Positions 9,239 to 18,308 of a stretch of DNA of 64,000 nt are shown here, in pieces. The translations under genes were made by a program, and so were the position numbers. Source of the DNA: Leptotrichia sp. oral taxon 847 (GTDB taxonomy: Bacteria; Fusobacteriota; Fusobacteriia; Fusobacteriales; Leptotrichiaceae); contig NZ_CP014231.1 of the NCBI RefSeq assembly GCF_001553645.1, positions 2,046,001 through 2,110,000 of the forward strand. Direction: 5' to 3'. The notes under the pieces are model-generated. The model made no database searches, was not told where the DNA came from, and saw only the letters and a list, made by a program, of their open reading frames with translations. The first letter of the stretch is position 1; every line of letters begins with the position of its first letter.

Positions 9239-10978
9239 ATGGATATAAAAAAATTAGATAAAAAATGGTGGAAAAAAGAAGTTGGATATCAAATTTATCC
9301 AAGAAGTTTTTATGACAGTAATAACGATGGAATTGGGGATTTGAATGGGATTACAGAAAAGTTAGATTATTTGAAGGATTTAGGAATAACGCTTATTTGG
9401 GTTTGTCCGATATTTAAGTCGCCAATGGATGACAATGGGTATGATATTTCAGATTATTATGATGTGAATCCTGAATTTGGGACAAAGGAAGATTTGGAGA
9501 GATTGATTGCGGAGGCTGAAAAAAGAAGAATAAAAATAATTCTAGATTTAGTAATTAATCATACTTCTGATGAGCACGAGTGGTTTTTGGAAGCATTGAG
9601 AAATCTTGAAAGTAAGTATAGAGATTACTATATTTTTAAAAGAGGAGAAAACGGATTGCCACCGACAAACTGGAGAAGCCATTTTGGAGGTTCTGCCTGG
9701 GAAAAAGTTGAAGGGGAAACAGATGAAAACGGGAATGAAATGTATTATTTGCATTTATTCTCAAAAAAACAGCCTGACTTAAACTGGGAAAATCCTGAAG
9801 TCAGGGAAGAGCTTTATAAAATGGTAAATTATTGGCTTGAAAAGGGAATTGCTGGATTTAGAGTTGATGCAATTAATTCAATAAAAAAAGATGTGAGATA
9901 TTTGAATTTACCTGTTGATGGAGCGGATGGATTCGCCTACAGTATTAAATATACGTTAAATCAACCTGGAATTGAGGAATTTTTGGGTGAATTAGCGAAA
10001 AAAACTTTTAAAAAGCATAATTGTATGACTGTGGCTGAAACGCCGTTGTTGGAGTATGAAAGATACAATGATTTTATTGGTGAAGATGGGTTCTTTTCGA
10101 TGATTTTCGATTTTAGTTATTCTGATTTGGATATGACAAAAGGTGGATTTTACTATTCATTACGAGATATTCCAACTGTGGAATTGAGAAATAAGATTTT
10201 TGAAAGTCAGTTGACACAGCAAAAATACGGATGGGGAGCACCATTTTTGGAAAATCACGATTTACCAAGAAGTTTGAATAAATTTTTCGGTAAAAAAGCA
10301 AATATTTTGAACGCTAAACTACTAGCAAATTTGTTTTTCTTTTTGCGTGGAACTCCATTTATCTATCAGGGACAGGAAATTGGAATGGATAATTTTGTGA
10401 GAAATGATATTTCTGAATTTGACGACATTGCAAGTAAAGATCAATATCAACGGGCTTTAGGAGAAGGATTTTCATCTGAAGAAGCGTTGTATTTTGTAAA
10501 TAAACGAAGCCGTGACAATTCAAGAACGCCTATGCAATGGGATAACAGTAAAAATGCTGGATTTTCAAAAAATAAAGACTCAAAATCGTGGATAAAATTA
10601 ACAGGAAGCCAAGCCGCAACAAATGTAGCAGACCAAATAAATAACAAAAATTCAATTTTTTTACACTACAAAAAAATGATTGATTTACGACAAAATGGGA
10701 AATATTCAGATTGCTTGACTTTTGGGGAATTTGTTCCAGTAAAATTGGAAAATGATGAAATAATTGCATATGTAAGAAAATATGAAACTCAAAAAGTTCT
10801 TTGTATTAGCAATTTTTCTAAGTTGAAACAAGAAGTTAAATTGAGTGAAATTGCGAGAGTTCTTGGAGAAAAAGAAATTAAAATTGGAGGGATTTTGATT
10901 AATAATTTTGAAGGGCTTGAGAATAATGGAGAGAAAGTTGTTCTTGAAGGGTTTCAAAGTTTGTTAGTTGAAATTTAA
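9239..10978 (+). CDS. alpha-glucosidase, GH13 (oligo-glucosidase type)
   Basis: 579 aa from the ATG at 9239, which has AAGGAG 9 nt upstream; an upstream in-frame ATG at 9209 lacks a ribosome binding site. Order of motifs: NDGIGDLNGI, DLVINHTSDEHEWF, GFRVDAIN with nucleophile D210, VAETPL with acid/base E267, and ENHDLPR with D341. The enzyme is cytoplasmic and releases glucose from short alpha-glucosides. In this family, Val two positions after the nucleophile motif start (DVIN) goes with alpha-1,6 cleavage and Ala or Thr with alpha-1,4. Here it is DAIN, so I favour alpha-1,4-linked substrates. It complements the GH4 route by handling unphosphorylated sugars produced with MalQ. Confidence 0.93.
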   Translation: MDIKKLDKKWWKKEVGYQIYPRSFYDSNNDGIGDLNGITEKLDYLKDLGITLIWVCPIFKSPMDDNGYDISDYYDVNPEFGTKEDLERLIAEAEKRRIKIILDLVINHTSDEHEWFLEALRNLESKYRDYYIFKRGENGLPPTNWRSHFGGSAWEKVEGETDENGNEMYYLHLFSKKQPDLNWENPEVREELYKMVNYWLEKGIAGFRVDAINSIKKDVRYLNLPVDGADGFAYSIKYTLNQPGIEEFLGELAKKTFKKHNCMTVAETPLLEYERYNDFIGEDGFFSMIFDFSYSDLDMTKGGFYYSLRDIPTVELRNKIFESQLTQQKYGWGAPFLENHDLPRSLNKFFGKKANILNAKLLANLFFFLRGTPFIYQGQEIGMDNFVRNDISEFDDIASKDQYQRALGEGFSSEEALYFVNKRSRDNSRTPMQWDNSKNAGFSKNKDSKSWIKLTGSQAATNVADQINNKNSIFLHYKKMIDLRQNGKYSDCLTFGEFVPVKLENDEIIAYVRKYETQKVLCISNFSKLKQEVKLSEIARVLGEKEIKIGGILINNFEGLENNGEKVVLEGFQSLLVEI

Positions 10979-11061
10979 CAATAAAATTTAAGGTAAGATT
11001 TTTTCAAGAATTGAATAAAAATAAAAATAGAACTAAAGATAATTGATTACTCGGAGGAAAA

Positions 11062-11733
11062 ATGAAAATAAAAGGAATATTATTTGATTTTAATGGAACA
11101 ATGCTTTTTGATAGTGCTTTACAGGAAGATGTATGGAAAAAATTTTTAAGAAGCAAAATTGGTAGGGAAATAACAAATGAAGAAATTCATAAGTATATTC
11201 ATGGTGGAAATAATAAAACTGTACTTTCATACTTTTTTAACAAAGATTTTTCAAATGAAGAAGTTCAAAAACTAGGAGAAGAAAAGGAAAGCATGTATCG
11301 GGATATGTGCCTAAAAGATGAGAAAATGTTCAAATTAGTAAAAGGATTGCCAGAATTTCTTAATAAGTTAAAAGAGGCTGGTATTCCAATTACTATAGCA
11401 ACAGGTGCTCCGATAAGCAATGTAAAATTTTATTTTGAACATCTAAATTTGGGCAAATGGTTTGATATAAATAAAGTTGTTTATACTGACGGAAGTTTTA
11501 AAGGAAAGCCAGAACCAGATATTTTTTTGAAAGCAGCCAAAAATATAAATGTGGATATTGAAAACTGTGCAGTATTTGAAGATGCGATACTTGGAATAGA
11601 GGCGGCAAAAAGGGCAAATGCTGCAAAAATTATAGCTGTTTCCTCGACTCTTGAGAACAATAAATTATTATCAATTGACGGGATTTCGTATGTTATAAAA
11701 GATTTTACGGAAATATCAATAGATAATCTGTAA
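11062..11733 (+). CDS. HAD-superfamily hydrolase (phosphoglucomutase/phosphatase-like)
   Basis: 223 aa with a helical cap between residues ~15 and 80. HAD motif I reads FDFNGT at 8-13: nucleophile D9 is present, but the usual second Asp (general acid) is N11. Motif II is in TIATGAP, the motif III Lys in GSFKGKPEPDIFLKAA, and motif IV in VFEDAILGIEAAKRA. The GKPxPDxFLxA and FEDxxxGIxAA strings are those of beta-phosphoglucomutase-like and sugar-phosphate phosphatase HADs. DxNGT variants occur in a HAD subgroup, so the Asn need not be inactivating. The GGAGG ribosome binding site fixes the ATG. It lies downstream of the alpha-glucosidase and may act on a hexose phosphate. Confidence 0.85.
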   Translation: MKIKGILFDFNGTMLFDSALQEDVWKKFLRSKIGREITNEEIHKYIHGGNNKTVLSYFFNKDFSNEEVQKLGEEKESMYRDMCLKDEKMFKLVKGLPEFLNKLKEAGIPITIATGAPISNVKFYFEHLNLGKWFDINKVVYTDGSFKGKPEPDIFLKAAKNINVDIENCAVFEDAILGIEAAKRANAAKIIAVSSTLENNKLLSIDGISYVIKDFTEISIDNL

Positions 11734-11749
11734 TTTAAAAATAAAAAAA

Positions 11750-11803
11750 GAAAAAACTGACTTTTATTCTTAAAAATAGGAATATCAGACAGTTTTTTTT
11801 AAA
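11750..11803 (+). terminator. probable terminator after the HAD gene
   Basis: AAAAACTGAC (around 11753) faces CAGACAGTTTTTTTT (to ~11803) across a long AT-rich loop, ending in a run of eight Ts. The stem is short relative to the loop, so this is a moderate call. Confidence 0.4.
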
Positions 11804-11845
11804 TCCTCAATTTAACCCAATAATTTAAAATTCAATTCAAAGATT

Positions 11846-12112
11846 TTAAATATAAATTTTATCCCTTTTATCTATTTGAACAACTAAAATAAGTAATTCA
11901 TTTTCCTCAATTTTTACAATAATTCTATAGTTTTCAACTCGATATCTCCAAAATCCTTTTAGATTATATCTTAAAGCTTTTCCAAATTTTTTTTGATTAT
12001 CTGTATCGAAAAGATTTTGATCAATATATTTTAAAATTTTTGATTTCATAGAATTATCTAGTTTATTTAGTTGTTTCTGTGCTTTTTCAGAGTACATTAG
12101 ACTATATTTCAT
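11846..12112 (-). CDS. type II toxin, RelE/ParE superfamily
   Basis: 88 aa. The pattern is SEKAQKQLNKLDNSMKSKILKYI, then LRYNLKGFWRYRVENYRIIVKIEENELLILVVQIDKRDKIY. This matches RelE-type folds, whose core contains the L-G-FWRYRV-dYRii segment and the terminal HRxxvY-like stretch (here KRDKIY). RelE members cleave mRNA on the ribosome; ParE members poison gyrase. The basic residues around W-R-Y-R-V-N-Y-R fit the RNase subgroup better. The start overlaps the upstream antitoxin by 11 nt, the normal antitoxin-first arrangement. Confidence 0.82.
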   Translation of the reverse strand: MKYSLMYSEKAQKQLNKLDNSMKSKILKYIDQNLFDTDNQKKFGKALRYNLKGFWRYRVENYRIIVKIEENELLILVVQIDKRDKIYI

Positions 12113-12338
12113 TTTCCAACCCTAATTTTTTTATTAAATCTTCGTGGCTAATCCAGTTTTCTCTGTTGTCTTTTTCTTCTTCATAAGCCTCAACAGCCAA
12201 TTTATAGTCTTCTTCATCTTCGATTTTTTCAAGAATTAAATCTAACATTACTTGGTTTAAATTGATATTATTTTCCTTAACATAATTGTTTATTTTATTT
12301 TCTATGTCAGGATTAGCATTTATAGAAACGGTTATCAT
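12102..12338 (-). CDS. type II antitoxin (RelB/DUF6290-like)
   Basis: 78 aa from the ATG at 12338, which has an AAGGGGTG ribosome binding site; a longer open frame upstream is hydrophobic and unsupported. The N-terminal segment MITVSINANPDIENKINNYVKENNINLNQVMLD resembles a ribbon-helix-helix DNA-binding domain. The acidic C-terminal half, with EEDYKLAVEAYEEEKDN and WISHEDLIKKLGL, is the usual toxin-binding tail of RelB/StbD-like antitoxins. It overlaps the toxin start by 11 nt. It should autorepress the pair. Confidence 0.8.
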   Translation of the reverse strand: MITVSINANPDIENKINNYVKENNINLNQVMLDLILEKIEDEEDYKLAVEAYEEEKDNRENWISHEDLIKKLGLENEI

Positions 12339-12459
12339 TGATTTCACACCCCTTCTTATCATTTTCATTAATGTAATTTTAACATAAAAAGAAAAGAAAA
12401 GCAATAAAAATGTTATTTTTTCTAAAATTATCATAAAAATAAGTTTTTTTAAGTTTTTA

Positions 12460-12488
12460 TTGAAAAAGTAAAAAATATTAGGTATAAT
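12460..12488 (+). promoter_or_regulatory. promoter of the amino acid ABC operon
   Basis: TTGAAA (12460-12465), 17-bp spacer, TATAAT (12483-12488). Predicted transcription starts near 12495, almost at the annotated ATG, so either the message is leaderless or a later start is used. Confidence 0.6.
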
Positions 12489-12495
12489 GTAATAT

Positions 12496-13284
12496 ATGAA
12501 AAAATTTTGGAAGGAGGATGTGGACAAAAAAGTTCATAAAATTATGAAAAATATAGAAAAGTTAAGAAAAGTATTAAAAATATCATATTTTCTAATAATT
12601 GTGGCAGTTGGTTTGATATTGACATTTCCAAAAGAATTGAAACCAAATGAGTGGAAACTTTACATCGTTGACAGTTATTTGATAACAACAGTTGGTTTGA
12701 CAATTGGAGGAGCTTTGATTGGAATATTTTTGGGGATGTTTTTAGCATTTTTAAAATTTTTGAGAACAAACTTTCCAGTTTTTGATATGATAAAAGAAAT
12801 AATAATTGATGAATACATAGATATAATGCGTGGAACGCCTATGATATTACAATTACTTATACTTTCAGTACTTATAAAATTATTTGCTAACTATTGGATA
12901 GCGATGATTGCACTAGGATTAAATAGTGCTGCCTATGTTGCAGAAGTAGTTCGTTCGGGAATTGAAAGTATTGATAAAGGACAAATGGAAGCGGCAAGGG
13001 CAACAGGTATGCCTTACAAAATGGCAATGAATGAAATAATTATGCCACAAGCGATAAAAAATATATTACCCGCACTTGTAAATGAGTTTATTACATTATT
13101 TAAAGAAACGTCAGTTGTGGGATATATAAGTGTTGTTGATATAACAATGAATAGTAACGGACTTCAAGCAACTTATTACAGTGTTGGACCAATACTATTT
13201 ACAGGTATTATTTATTATGTGAGCGTAAAAATATTTTCATTTTTAGGAAGAATGCTGGAAATGAGGTTGAGAAGAAATGACTAA
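12496..13284 (+). CDS. polar amino acid ABC transporter, permease
   Basis: 262 aa as drawn. Several membrane segments flank the HisM/GlnP-type features: [15 protein letters not shown] and the ATPase-contacting EAA loop [22 protein letters not shown]. It would form the inner-membrane channel for the ATPase and lipoprotein encoded next. The start is uncertain. The ATG at 12496 has no ribosome binding site and lies at the predicted transcription start. AAGGAGG at 12511-12517 is too close to the in-frame GTG at 12520 and rather far from the ATG at 12544. The 3' end overlaps the ATPase gene by 8 nt, implying coupled translation. Confidence 0.9.
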   Translation: MKKFWKEDVDKKVHKIMKNIEKLRKVLKISYFLIIVAVGLILTFPKELKPNEWKLYIVDSYLITTVGLTIGGALIGIFLGMFLAFLKFLRTNFPVFDMIKEIIIDEYIDIMRGTPMILQLLILSVLIKLFANYWIAMIALGLNSAAYVAEVVRSGIESIDKGQMEAARATGMPYKMAMNEIIMPQAIKNILPALVNEFITLFKETSVVGYISVVDITMNSNGLQATYYSVGPILFTGIIYYVSVKIFSFLGRMLEMRLRRND

Positions 13285-14065
13285 TTCGAAAGATTTAACT
13301 CAAATAAAAAAAGAAATTAACACAAATGAAATGATTAAAATAAAAAATCTTAAAAAGTCATACGGTAAATTGGAAGTTTTAAAAGGAATTGATACAAAAA
13401 TAAGAGAAGGTGAAGTAATTTCAATAATAGGACCGTCTGGTTCAGGAAAATCAACTTTTTTAAGATGTATTAACAGACTTGAAGAGCCAACTTCAGGGCA
13501 AATTTTTATACATGGGACGGATGTTTTAGGAAAAAAAGTAAACATAAATAAAATTCGTGAAAATGTAGGAATGGTTTTTCAGCATTTTAATTTATACCCT
13601 CATAAAACCGTGTTGGAAAATATTATTTTGGGTCCAATAAAATTAAAAAAAGTTTCAAAAGGTGAAGCTATAAAAAAAGCGATTGAATTATTAAAAAAAG
13701 TTGGTTTGGAAGATAAAAAAGATGTCTATCCAAATAAACTATCAGGTGGACAAAAGCAAAGGGTAGCAATCGCAAGAGCACTAGCGATGGATCCACAAAT
13801 TATGCTGTTTGATGAGCCAACAAGTGCGCTTGATCCAGAAATGATAGGAGAAGTTCTTGCTGTTATGAAAGAACTTGCTCAAGCAGGGATGACAATGATA
13901 GTAGTTACTCATGAAATGGGCTTTGCAAGAAATGTTGCAAATAGAGTATTTTTTATGGATGATGGATATATTTTGGAAGATGATTCACCAAAAGAGGTTT
14001 TTGATAATCCAAAAAACAGTAGGACAAAAGAATTTTTAAACAAAGTTTTAAACCCAATTGATTAA
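13277..14065 (+). CDS. polar amino acid ABC transporter, ATP-binding protein
   Basis: 262 aa with a ~20-residue N-terminal extension before the ABC fold. Walker A is [10 protein letters not shown]-loop [17 protein letters not shown], signature LSGGQKQR, Walker [14 protein letters not shown], and the switch His is in VVTHEMGFA. The TSALDPEM and PHKTVLENI strings are typical of the GlnQ/HisP family. It energises import by the permease encoded just upstream. Substrate (His, Gln, Arg, Lys or cystine) cannot be fixed from sequence. Confidence 0.95.
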   Translation: MTNSKDLTQIKKEINTNEMIKIKNLKKSYGKLEVLKGIDTKIREGEVISIIGPSGSGKSTFLRCINRLEEPTSGQIFIHGTDVLGKKVNINKIRENVGMVFQHFNLYPHKTVLENIILGPIKLKKVSKGEAIKKAIELLKKVGLEDKKDVYPNKLSGGQKQRVAIARALAMDPQIMLFDEPTSALDPEMIGEVLAVMKELAQAGMTMIVVTHEMGFARNVANRVFFMDDGYILEDDSPKEVFDNPKNSRTKEFLNKVLNPID

Positions 14066-14182
14066 AAAAATGAAAGAATAATTTCAAAAAAATAAATCAA
14101 AAATTTCAAAAAATGAAAATTGTTATTAAATAATGATTTTAAGAAGTTTACATAGATTTGTATAAGTTTACATAAATCAATT

Positions 14183-14206
14183 AATATAGCGTTTTTTTAC
14201 TATATT
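14183..14206 (+). repeat. small imperfect palindrome shared with the lon downstream region (copy 1)
   Basis: AATATAG (14183-14189) and CTATATT (14200-14206) flank CGTTTTTTTA. A very similar block, with similar flanks rich in TTATA and CAAA, recurs at 61986-62008. It lies in the 227-bp gap between the ATPase and the binding-protein gene, where no other gene is visible. Function unknown; a regulatory hairpin or a remnant repeat are both possible. Confidence 0.4.
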
Positions 14207-14292
14207 TATACAAAATTTATACAAAAAGTTTGTATTCTTTAGAGTTAAATATGATTTTAAATATAAAAAATTAAATATGAAGGAGAAAAGAT

Positions 14293-15039
14293 ATGAAAAA
14301 AGTATTTTTAATGTTAACATTGTTAGTTTTTGGACTAACTTCGTGCGGAGGAAGTAAATCAGCAAAGGACTCAAAAAAATTGAGAGTGGGATTAAATGCA
14401 GTATTTGCACCATTTGAATATAAAGAAAATGGTCAGGTTGTGGGATTTGATGTGGATTTAATAAATGAGATTGCAAAAGATTTAAATTATGAAACTGAAA
14501 TTGTTGATCAGTCGTTTGATGGATTAATTCCTTCGTTAAAAGCAGGGAAGATTGATGTGATAGTGTCAGGAATGACAGCGACAGAAGACAGAAGAAAATC
14601 AGTGGATTTTACAGATGATTACTTTGTGTCAAAACAACTTTATATTAGAAAAAAAGGAAATAGTGCGGTTACATCATCAACTTTAAAAGGTAAAAAAATA
14701 GGAGTTCTACTTGGTTCAATACAGGAAATTTTAGCTAGAAAAATTGACGGAGCTATTGTTGTACCAAATAAAAGTATTGTAAATACAATTTTGGATTTAA
14801 AAATGGGAAAAGTTGACGCTCTTATACTGGACAATGTAGTTGCAATTGAATATATGAAAAAAAATCCTGAAATGGAAATTTTTTACGAAAAACAAGATAA
14901 AGAAGGAATGGCAATGGCATTTGACAAAGGAAAAGATACAGAATTAATCCAAAAGATAAATGCAGAACTTAAAAAATTAAAAGAAAATGGAAAATACGAT
15001 GAATTACTTAAAAAATACAATCTTAATTTAAGTAAATAA
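14293..15039 (+). CDS. polar amino acid ABC transporter, substrate-binding lipoprotein
   Basis: 248 aa. A type II signal peptide with lipobox GLTSC gives lipidated C18. The mature protein is a family 3 periplasmic binding protein: LRVGLNAVFAPFEYKENGQVVGFDVDLINEIAKDL, then FDGLIPSLKAGKIDVIVSGMTATEDRRKSVDFTDDYF. The Asp/Arg pattern suits binding of a free amino acid. AAGGAG precedes the ATG. It lies 227 bp beyond the ATPase gene, in a gap holding a small palindrome, so it may also be transcribed alone, as excess binding protein often is. Confidence 0.94.
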   Translation: MKKVFLMLTLLVFGLTSCGGSKSAKDSKKLRVGLNAVFAPFEYKENGQVVGFDVDLINEIAKDLNYETEIVDQSFDGLIPSLKAGKIDVIVSGMTATEDRRKSVDFTDDYFVSKQLYIRKKGNSAVTSSTLKGKKIGVLLGSIQEILARKIDGAIVVPNKSIVNTILDLKMGKVDALILDNVVAIEYMKKNPEMEIFYEKQDKEGMAMAFDKGKDTELIQKINAELKKLKENGKYDELLKKYNLNLSK

Positions 15040-15096
15040 TCAACTTTTATGATAACTTTAGTTTTTGAAAATTAAAAGTTAAAGGAGGTAAAATTG

Positions 15097-15819
15097 ATGA
15101 AAAAACCGGTAGTGTTAGCGATGTCCTCGCTTGTAGCAATGTCAGTGCCGACTGTTTCAGGTAAAGTGACAACTTCTGAAATGAGGAAAGAAATCATTCG
15201 TGCAAATATGGCTGATGTAACGGAAGAAGAGGAAGAAGATGATGTACCGACATTGGATCCGCCTAATCCTGAAAAGCCTGCGAATGACCCCGATTTAATA
15301 ACGGTGTCGCTCACTCAGGACGGAATGGGAACAAAAATAGACAAAGTTAAAAATGATGCTCAAAAGAAAAGTTCCAATTTGAATTTTGCGCAAACAAAAA
15401 CTTCTGAGTCAACTAGCGAAATTCCGTCAAATAAAAATGATAAGTTTGAGTTGACAAAATCTGATTTTGTTTCTCTTCGTTCTTATGATTTAGTTTTTGA
15501 TAAAAATAGTGCTAAGTTAAAAAAAGGAGCGTATCCTGTGTTGGAAGATGTAAAAGCTTATGCTGAAAAAAATGATTTTTTGGTTTCGGTAGTTGGATAT
15601 ACTGATACAACTGGTATGAAAGGATATAATAAAAGATTGTCGAAAAAAAGGGCAGAAAGTGTAAGTTCTCGTCTTTTAAATATTGGACTTGCGGAAGATA
15701 GAATTGTAAGTGTGCTTGGACGAGGCGAAAAAAACCCTGTAAGTTCAAATGATACCGAAGAGGGAAGAGTTAAAAATAGAAGAGTGGAATTTAAATTTAT
15801 AAAAAAAGGTCAAATATAA
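15097..15819 (+). CDS. OmpA-family protein with C-terminal peptidoglycan-binding domain
   Basis: 240 aa from the ATG at 15097 (AAGGAGGT 8 nt upstream; a TTG one codon earlier is less likely). An N-terminal signal peptide ends near residues 20-24. An acidic, proline-rich segment (~45-70) and a Ser/Thr/Lys linker follow. The OmpA-like domain spans ~130-240: YDLVFDKNSAKLKKGAYPVL, GYTDTTGMKGYNKRLSKKRAESV and RVKNRRVEFKF. The N-x-x-LSxxRAxxV core is the diaminopimelate-contacting motif. There is no N-terminal beta-barrel of OmpA size, so it may be a periplasmic or surface-tethered link between envelope and wall. Confidence 0.88.
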   Translation: MKKPVVLAMSSLVAMSVPTVSGKVTTSEMRKEIIRANMADVTEEEEEDDVPTLDPPNPEKPANDPDLITVSLTQDGMGTKIDKVKNDAQKKSSNLNFAQTKTSESTSEIPSNKNDKFELTKSDFVSLRSYDLVFDKNSAKLKKGAYPVLEDVKAYAEKNDFLVSVVGYTDTTGMKGYNKRLSKKRAESVSSRLLNIGLAEDRIVSVLGRGEKNPVSSNDTEEGRVKNRRVEFKFIKKGQI

Positions 15820-15865
15820 AAAATAATGTTTTAAAATAAATATTTGTAATTTTCAAGGCAAATTG

Positions 15866-15914
15866 TAAAAAAAACTGTTTCAAAATCAAAGTATTATGAA
15901 ACAGTCTTTTTTTT
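15866..15914. terminator. bidirectional terminator
   Basis: ACTGTTTCA (15874-15882) and TGAAACAGT (15897-15905) form a 9-bp stem, with eight Ts downstream and eight As upstream. It separates the convergent OmpA-like and AI-2E genes. Confidence 0.75.
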
Positions 15915-15920
15915 ATATGG

Positions 15921-17054
15921 CTATTTGTCTTTTTTTATGGCCTTTTTATTCCTATCTTCAACGTCTCCAAAAATATCTCTGAAAAATCCGACTTCCAGTT
16001 CTTTTGAAAAGACGTTTTTTAAAATAATCATAACAATAGGTCCAATTAAAAATCCACTGACTCCAAAAACTTTAAAGCCGGAATACATTGAAATAAGTGT
16101 AATTAAAGGATGGACTCCCAAATTTTGACTTATTAATTTTGGCTCCAGCATCTGTCTTACTGACATAATTATTAAATAACAAATAAGTAGTGCAATTCCT
16201 AATTTAATATTTCTTGTAGCAAAAGATAAAATAGACCACGGAATTAAAATTGTTCCAGCACCTAAAATTGGTAAAATATCAGCAATACAAATAATGATTG
16301 ACATAAGAAGCGGATATGGTACATCAAGTTTTAAAAATGCCAGTAAGTTTAATAATATCAGTGATTCAATAAGACAAACAGTTCCTAAGATTGCCTGTGC
16401 TTTTAAATATGAAACAAGCACTGTAAACATTTCCGTTTTTATACTGAATATTTTATCAAGCCAGCTTTTTGGTAATTGATGTTCCAAATAATTAAGTATC
16501 TCATCTCTATCTAAAATCATAAAAAAAGTTGATAAAATTGTAATCACAACATATAAAATCAGAGTTGGAATAGATGTAACAAAACTTATGATGGCATTTA
16601 TAAAAGAGCCAATTTTTACAGAACCTTTTGACACAAAGCTATTTATTGTGTTATTTAGTTGATCATTAAATCCTGCGGGGAAATTACCCAAATAAACATA
16701 AATTTTTCTAACATTTTCTGTCCATAATTTTTGAATATCGGTGCTATAACTGTTTAAATTTTGAGATAATTTGTAAATTTCACCAAAAAACTTTAACGAC
16801 AGAACTCCAATAAGTCCAAAAAATATTATTAAAAATGTTACAATCGAAATTACGGAAGCAGCTTTTCTTGAAAACTTCAATTTATTCATTAAAAACCTTG
16901 TAAGTGGTCGAATTATTATTGAAATAAATAGTGCAAGAGTAAATGGAAATAAAAAAATTCCCAGTTTAAACAGCAAAAAAACTACTAATAAAATTAGAGC
17001 TATGTATACAATAAAATATAATTTTTTAAAGTCAAAATCTTTATAACTAGCCAT
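15921..17054 (-). CDS. AI-2E family transporter (PerM/TqsA-type membrane protein)
   Basis: 377 aa, close to the usual 350-380. The architecture is that of PF01594-type proteins: two N-terminal helices, an amphipathic central part, and C-terminal helices containing LPILGAGTILIPWSI, the MLEPKLISQNLGVHPLITL signature and a GVSGFLIGPIVMIILKNVF ending. Members export diverse small molecules; AI-2 export is established for only a few, so the substrate is open. The ATG has AGGAG upstream. The C-terminus ends in a lysine-rich cytoplasmic tail. Confidence 0.9.
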   Translation of the reverse strand: MASYKDFDFKKLYFIVYIALILLVVFLLFKLGIFLFPFTLALFISIIIRPLTRFLMNKLKFSRKAASVISIVTFLIIFFGLIGVLSLKFFGEIYKLSQNLNSYSTDIQKLWTENVRKIYVYLGNFPAGFNDQLNNTINSFVSKGSVKIGSFINAIISFVTSIPTLILYVVITILSTFFMILDRDEILNYLEHQLPKSWLDKIFSIKTEMFTVLVSYLKAQAILGTVCLIESLILLNLLAFLKLDVPYPLLMSIIICIADILPILGAGTILIPWSILSFATRNIKLGIALLICYLIIMSVRQMLEPKLISQNLGVHPLITLISMYSGFKVFGVSGFLIGPIVMIILKNVFSKELEVGFFRDIFGDVEDRNKKAIKKDK

Positions 17055-17215
17055 GAATACTCCTTTATTTTTATTGTTTTTGTATATTATATACTAAAAT
17101 GATATAATTGTAAATGATTGATGGTTTAAAAATTTTAGGGGCAGATTTTTTAATTTCAAATTTTTTAGGTTATTCTTGATTACAAGATGTTATTTTGTTT
17201 AATATTATTTTTTTA

Positions 17216-17490
17216 TTTTTTACATAAGGGGAAAGGACCGCCATTTCCCCTTATAATCCCCACGCTCGTCTAAGCATTTTTTTGAAGCAAAGCCGAAACT
17301 CACTTCGTTCAGACAGTCGTCTTTACTCCAAAAAAATCACGACACTTTTGTATGATAGTAAAATTTAAACCGTCGGAGCATTTTTATGTGCTGACAAAAC
17401 TGACCCGCCGTAAGCGAGTTTTTTGGCAGTGCATAAAAATGTCGAAGACTAGCCGGGGTGCAGAAGTGCTCATCACCACACCCCTACCTA
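17216..17490 (-). repeat. dispersed composite hairpin repeat, long copy (reverse orientation)
   Basis: About 275 bp, matching on the opposite strand the copies at 45657 and 57207. From the left it shows the AAGGGGAAA/TTTCCCCTT end hairpin, a large hairpin, a linker, the second large hairpin around the CATTTTTATG arms, and a decayed final hairpin. It fills most of the gap between the AI-2E gene and the toxin remnants. Some reading frames cross it, but none resembles a protein. Confidence 0.75.
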
Positions 17491-17613
17491 AAATTTTTAC
17501 ACCATCTCTTTTGGCAAAACCTCTAGTTTATTTCTTTCACTTATGGTAAAATGTTTGTGATTCATGATATATTTTCCTTTCGTTAGTTACTAACATTTTA
17601 ACACGAAATTATC

Positions 17614-17787
17614 ATGAGTTTTTATATTTTTTTATTTGTCGCAATATATTATACAATCTATGGAAATAAAAAGGATTTGGAAATTTTTAAAAAAAGAAAG
17701 AAAGAATTAGAATTATGGTTAGAAAAGTTAGATTATTATAACAAAGAAATAACTTTTGAAAAAATTCTTTCAGAGATTAAATTTTAA
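17614..17787 (+). CDS. possible 57-aa small protein
   Basis: An open frame encodes one hydrophobic segment (residues 2-16, IFLFVAIYYTIYG) followed by a charged, coiled-coil-like tail rich in Lys, Glu and Leu. No ribosome binding site is evident before the ATG. It lies beside toxin and immunity remnants and may be a leftover of such a cassette. I do not recognise the sequence. Confidence 0.25.
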   Translation: MSFYIFLFVAIYYTIYGNKKDLEIFKKRKKELELWLEKLDYYNKEITFEKILSEIKF

Positions 17788-17922
17788 GAGAATATCTCAA
17801 ATTTTGGACAGCCAAATATAAATAATGCGCTTTAGAGACGGAACAAGTATTTATTAAAAGTTCATGGAATTTTAAAATAATTAATAAATATCCATTAAAA
17901 TAGAAGAAATGAGGGATAAAAG

Positions 17923-18231
17923 ATGAATTATATAGAACTAAAAAAAGTTACAGAAGAATTATTAAAGATAATAAAAAAATATTATAAGGGAGATATTAAT
18001 GACAAAATAATAATTGGTTTCCTGTCCGAAATATTAATTTTAATAAACGAAAAAAATTCTATACCAAGAGTTGAATTAAAATTAAAACAAAAATTAAAAA
18101 GCCTTTTTCCTCCACATGAAGGGTTGAGTGACTACTATGTATATATTGAAAATAATAATAGTGAGATGTATAATATAAATCAAAAAGTTGAAAACTTGAA
18201 AAAAAAACTTTGGTTTTTAATTATTGAATGA
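17923..18231 (+). CDS. hypothetical protein, possible orphan immunity protein
   Basis: 102 aa, mostly helical, with basic N-terminal and C-terminal parts and a central FPPHEGLSDYYVYIENNNSEM segment. The ATG has a GAGGGA ribosome binding site 8 nt upstream. I do not recognise a family. Its size, its position directly before a truncated ADP-ribosyltransferase toxin fragment, and the presence of further small genes in the same direction suggest an immunity protein kept after loss of its toxin. That is inference from context. Confidence 0.6.
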   Translation: MNYIELKKVTEELLKIIKKYYKGDINDKIIIGFLSEILILINEKNSIPRVELKLKQKLKSLFPPHEGLSDYYVYIENNNSEMYNINQKVENLKKKLWFLIIE

Positions 18232-18308
18232 AAAACTATTCTCAGTAATGTAATGAAACATTTATTAGTAGTGTATAAAAACGGTTGATATTTTGATTAT
18301 TTTTTTAT

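Noticed and set aside
12339-12527. Hydrophobic N-terminal extension of the RelB-like antitoxin
   Set aside because: The ATG at 12338 has its own AAGGGGTG site; the extension crosses the divergent promoter and does not look like an antitoxin.
17222-17549. Short open frames inside the dispersed repeat (for example 17352-17549)
   Set aside because: The same repeat elsewhere has different stops and indels, so no protein is conserved.
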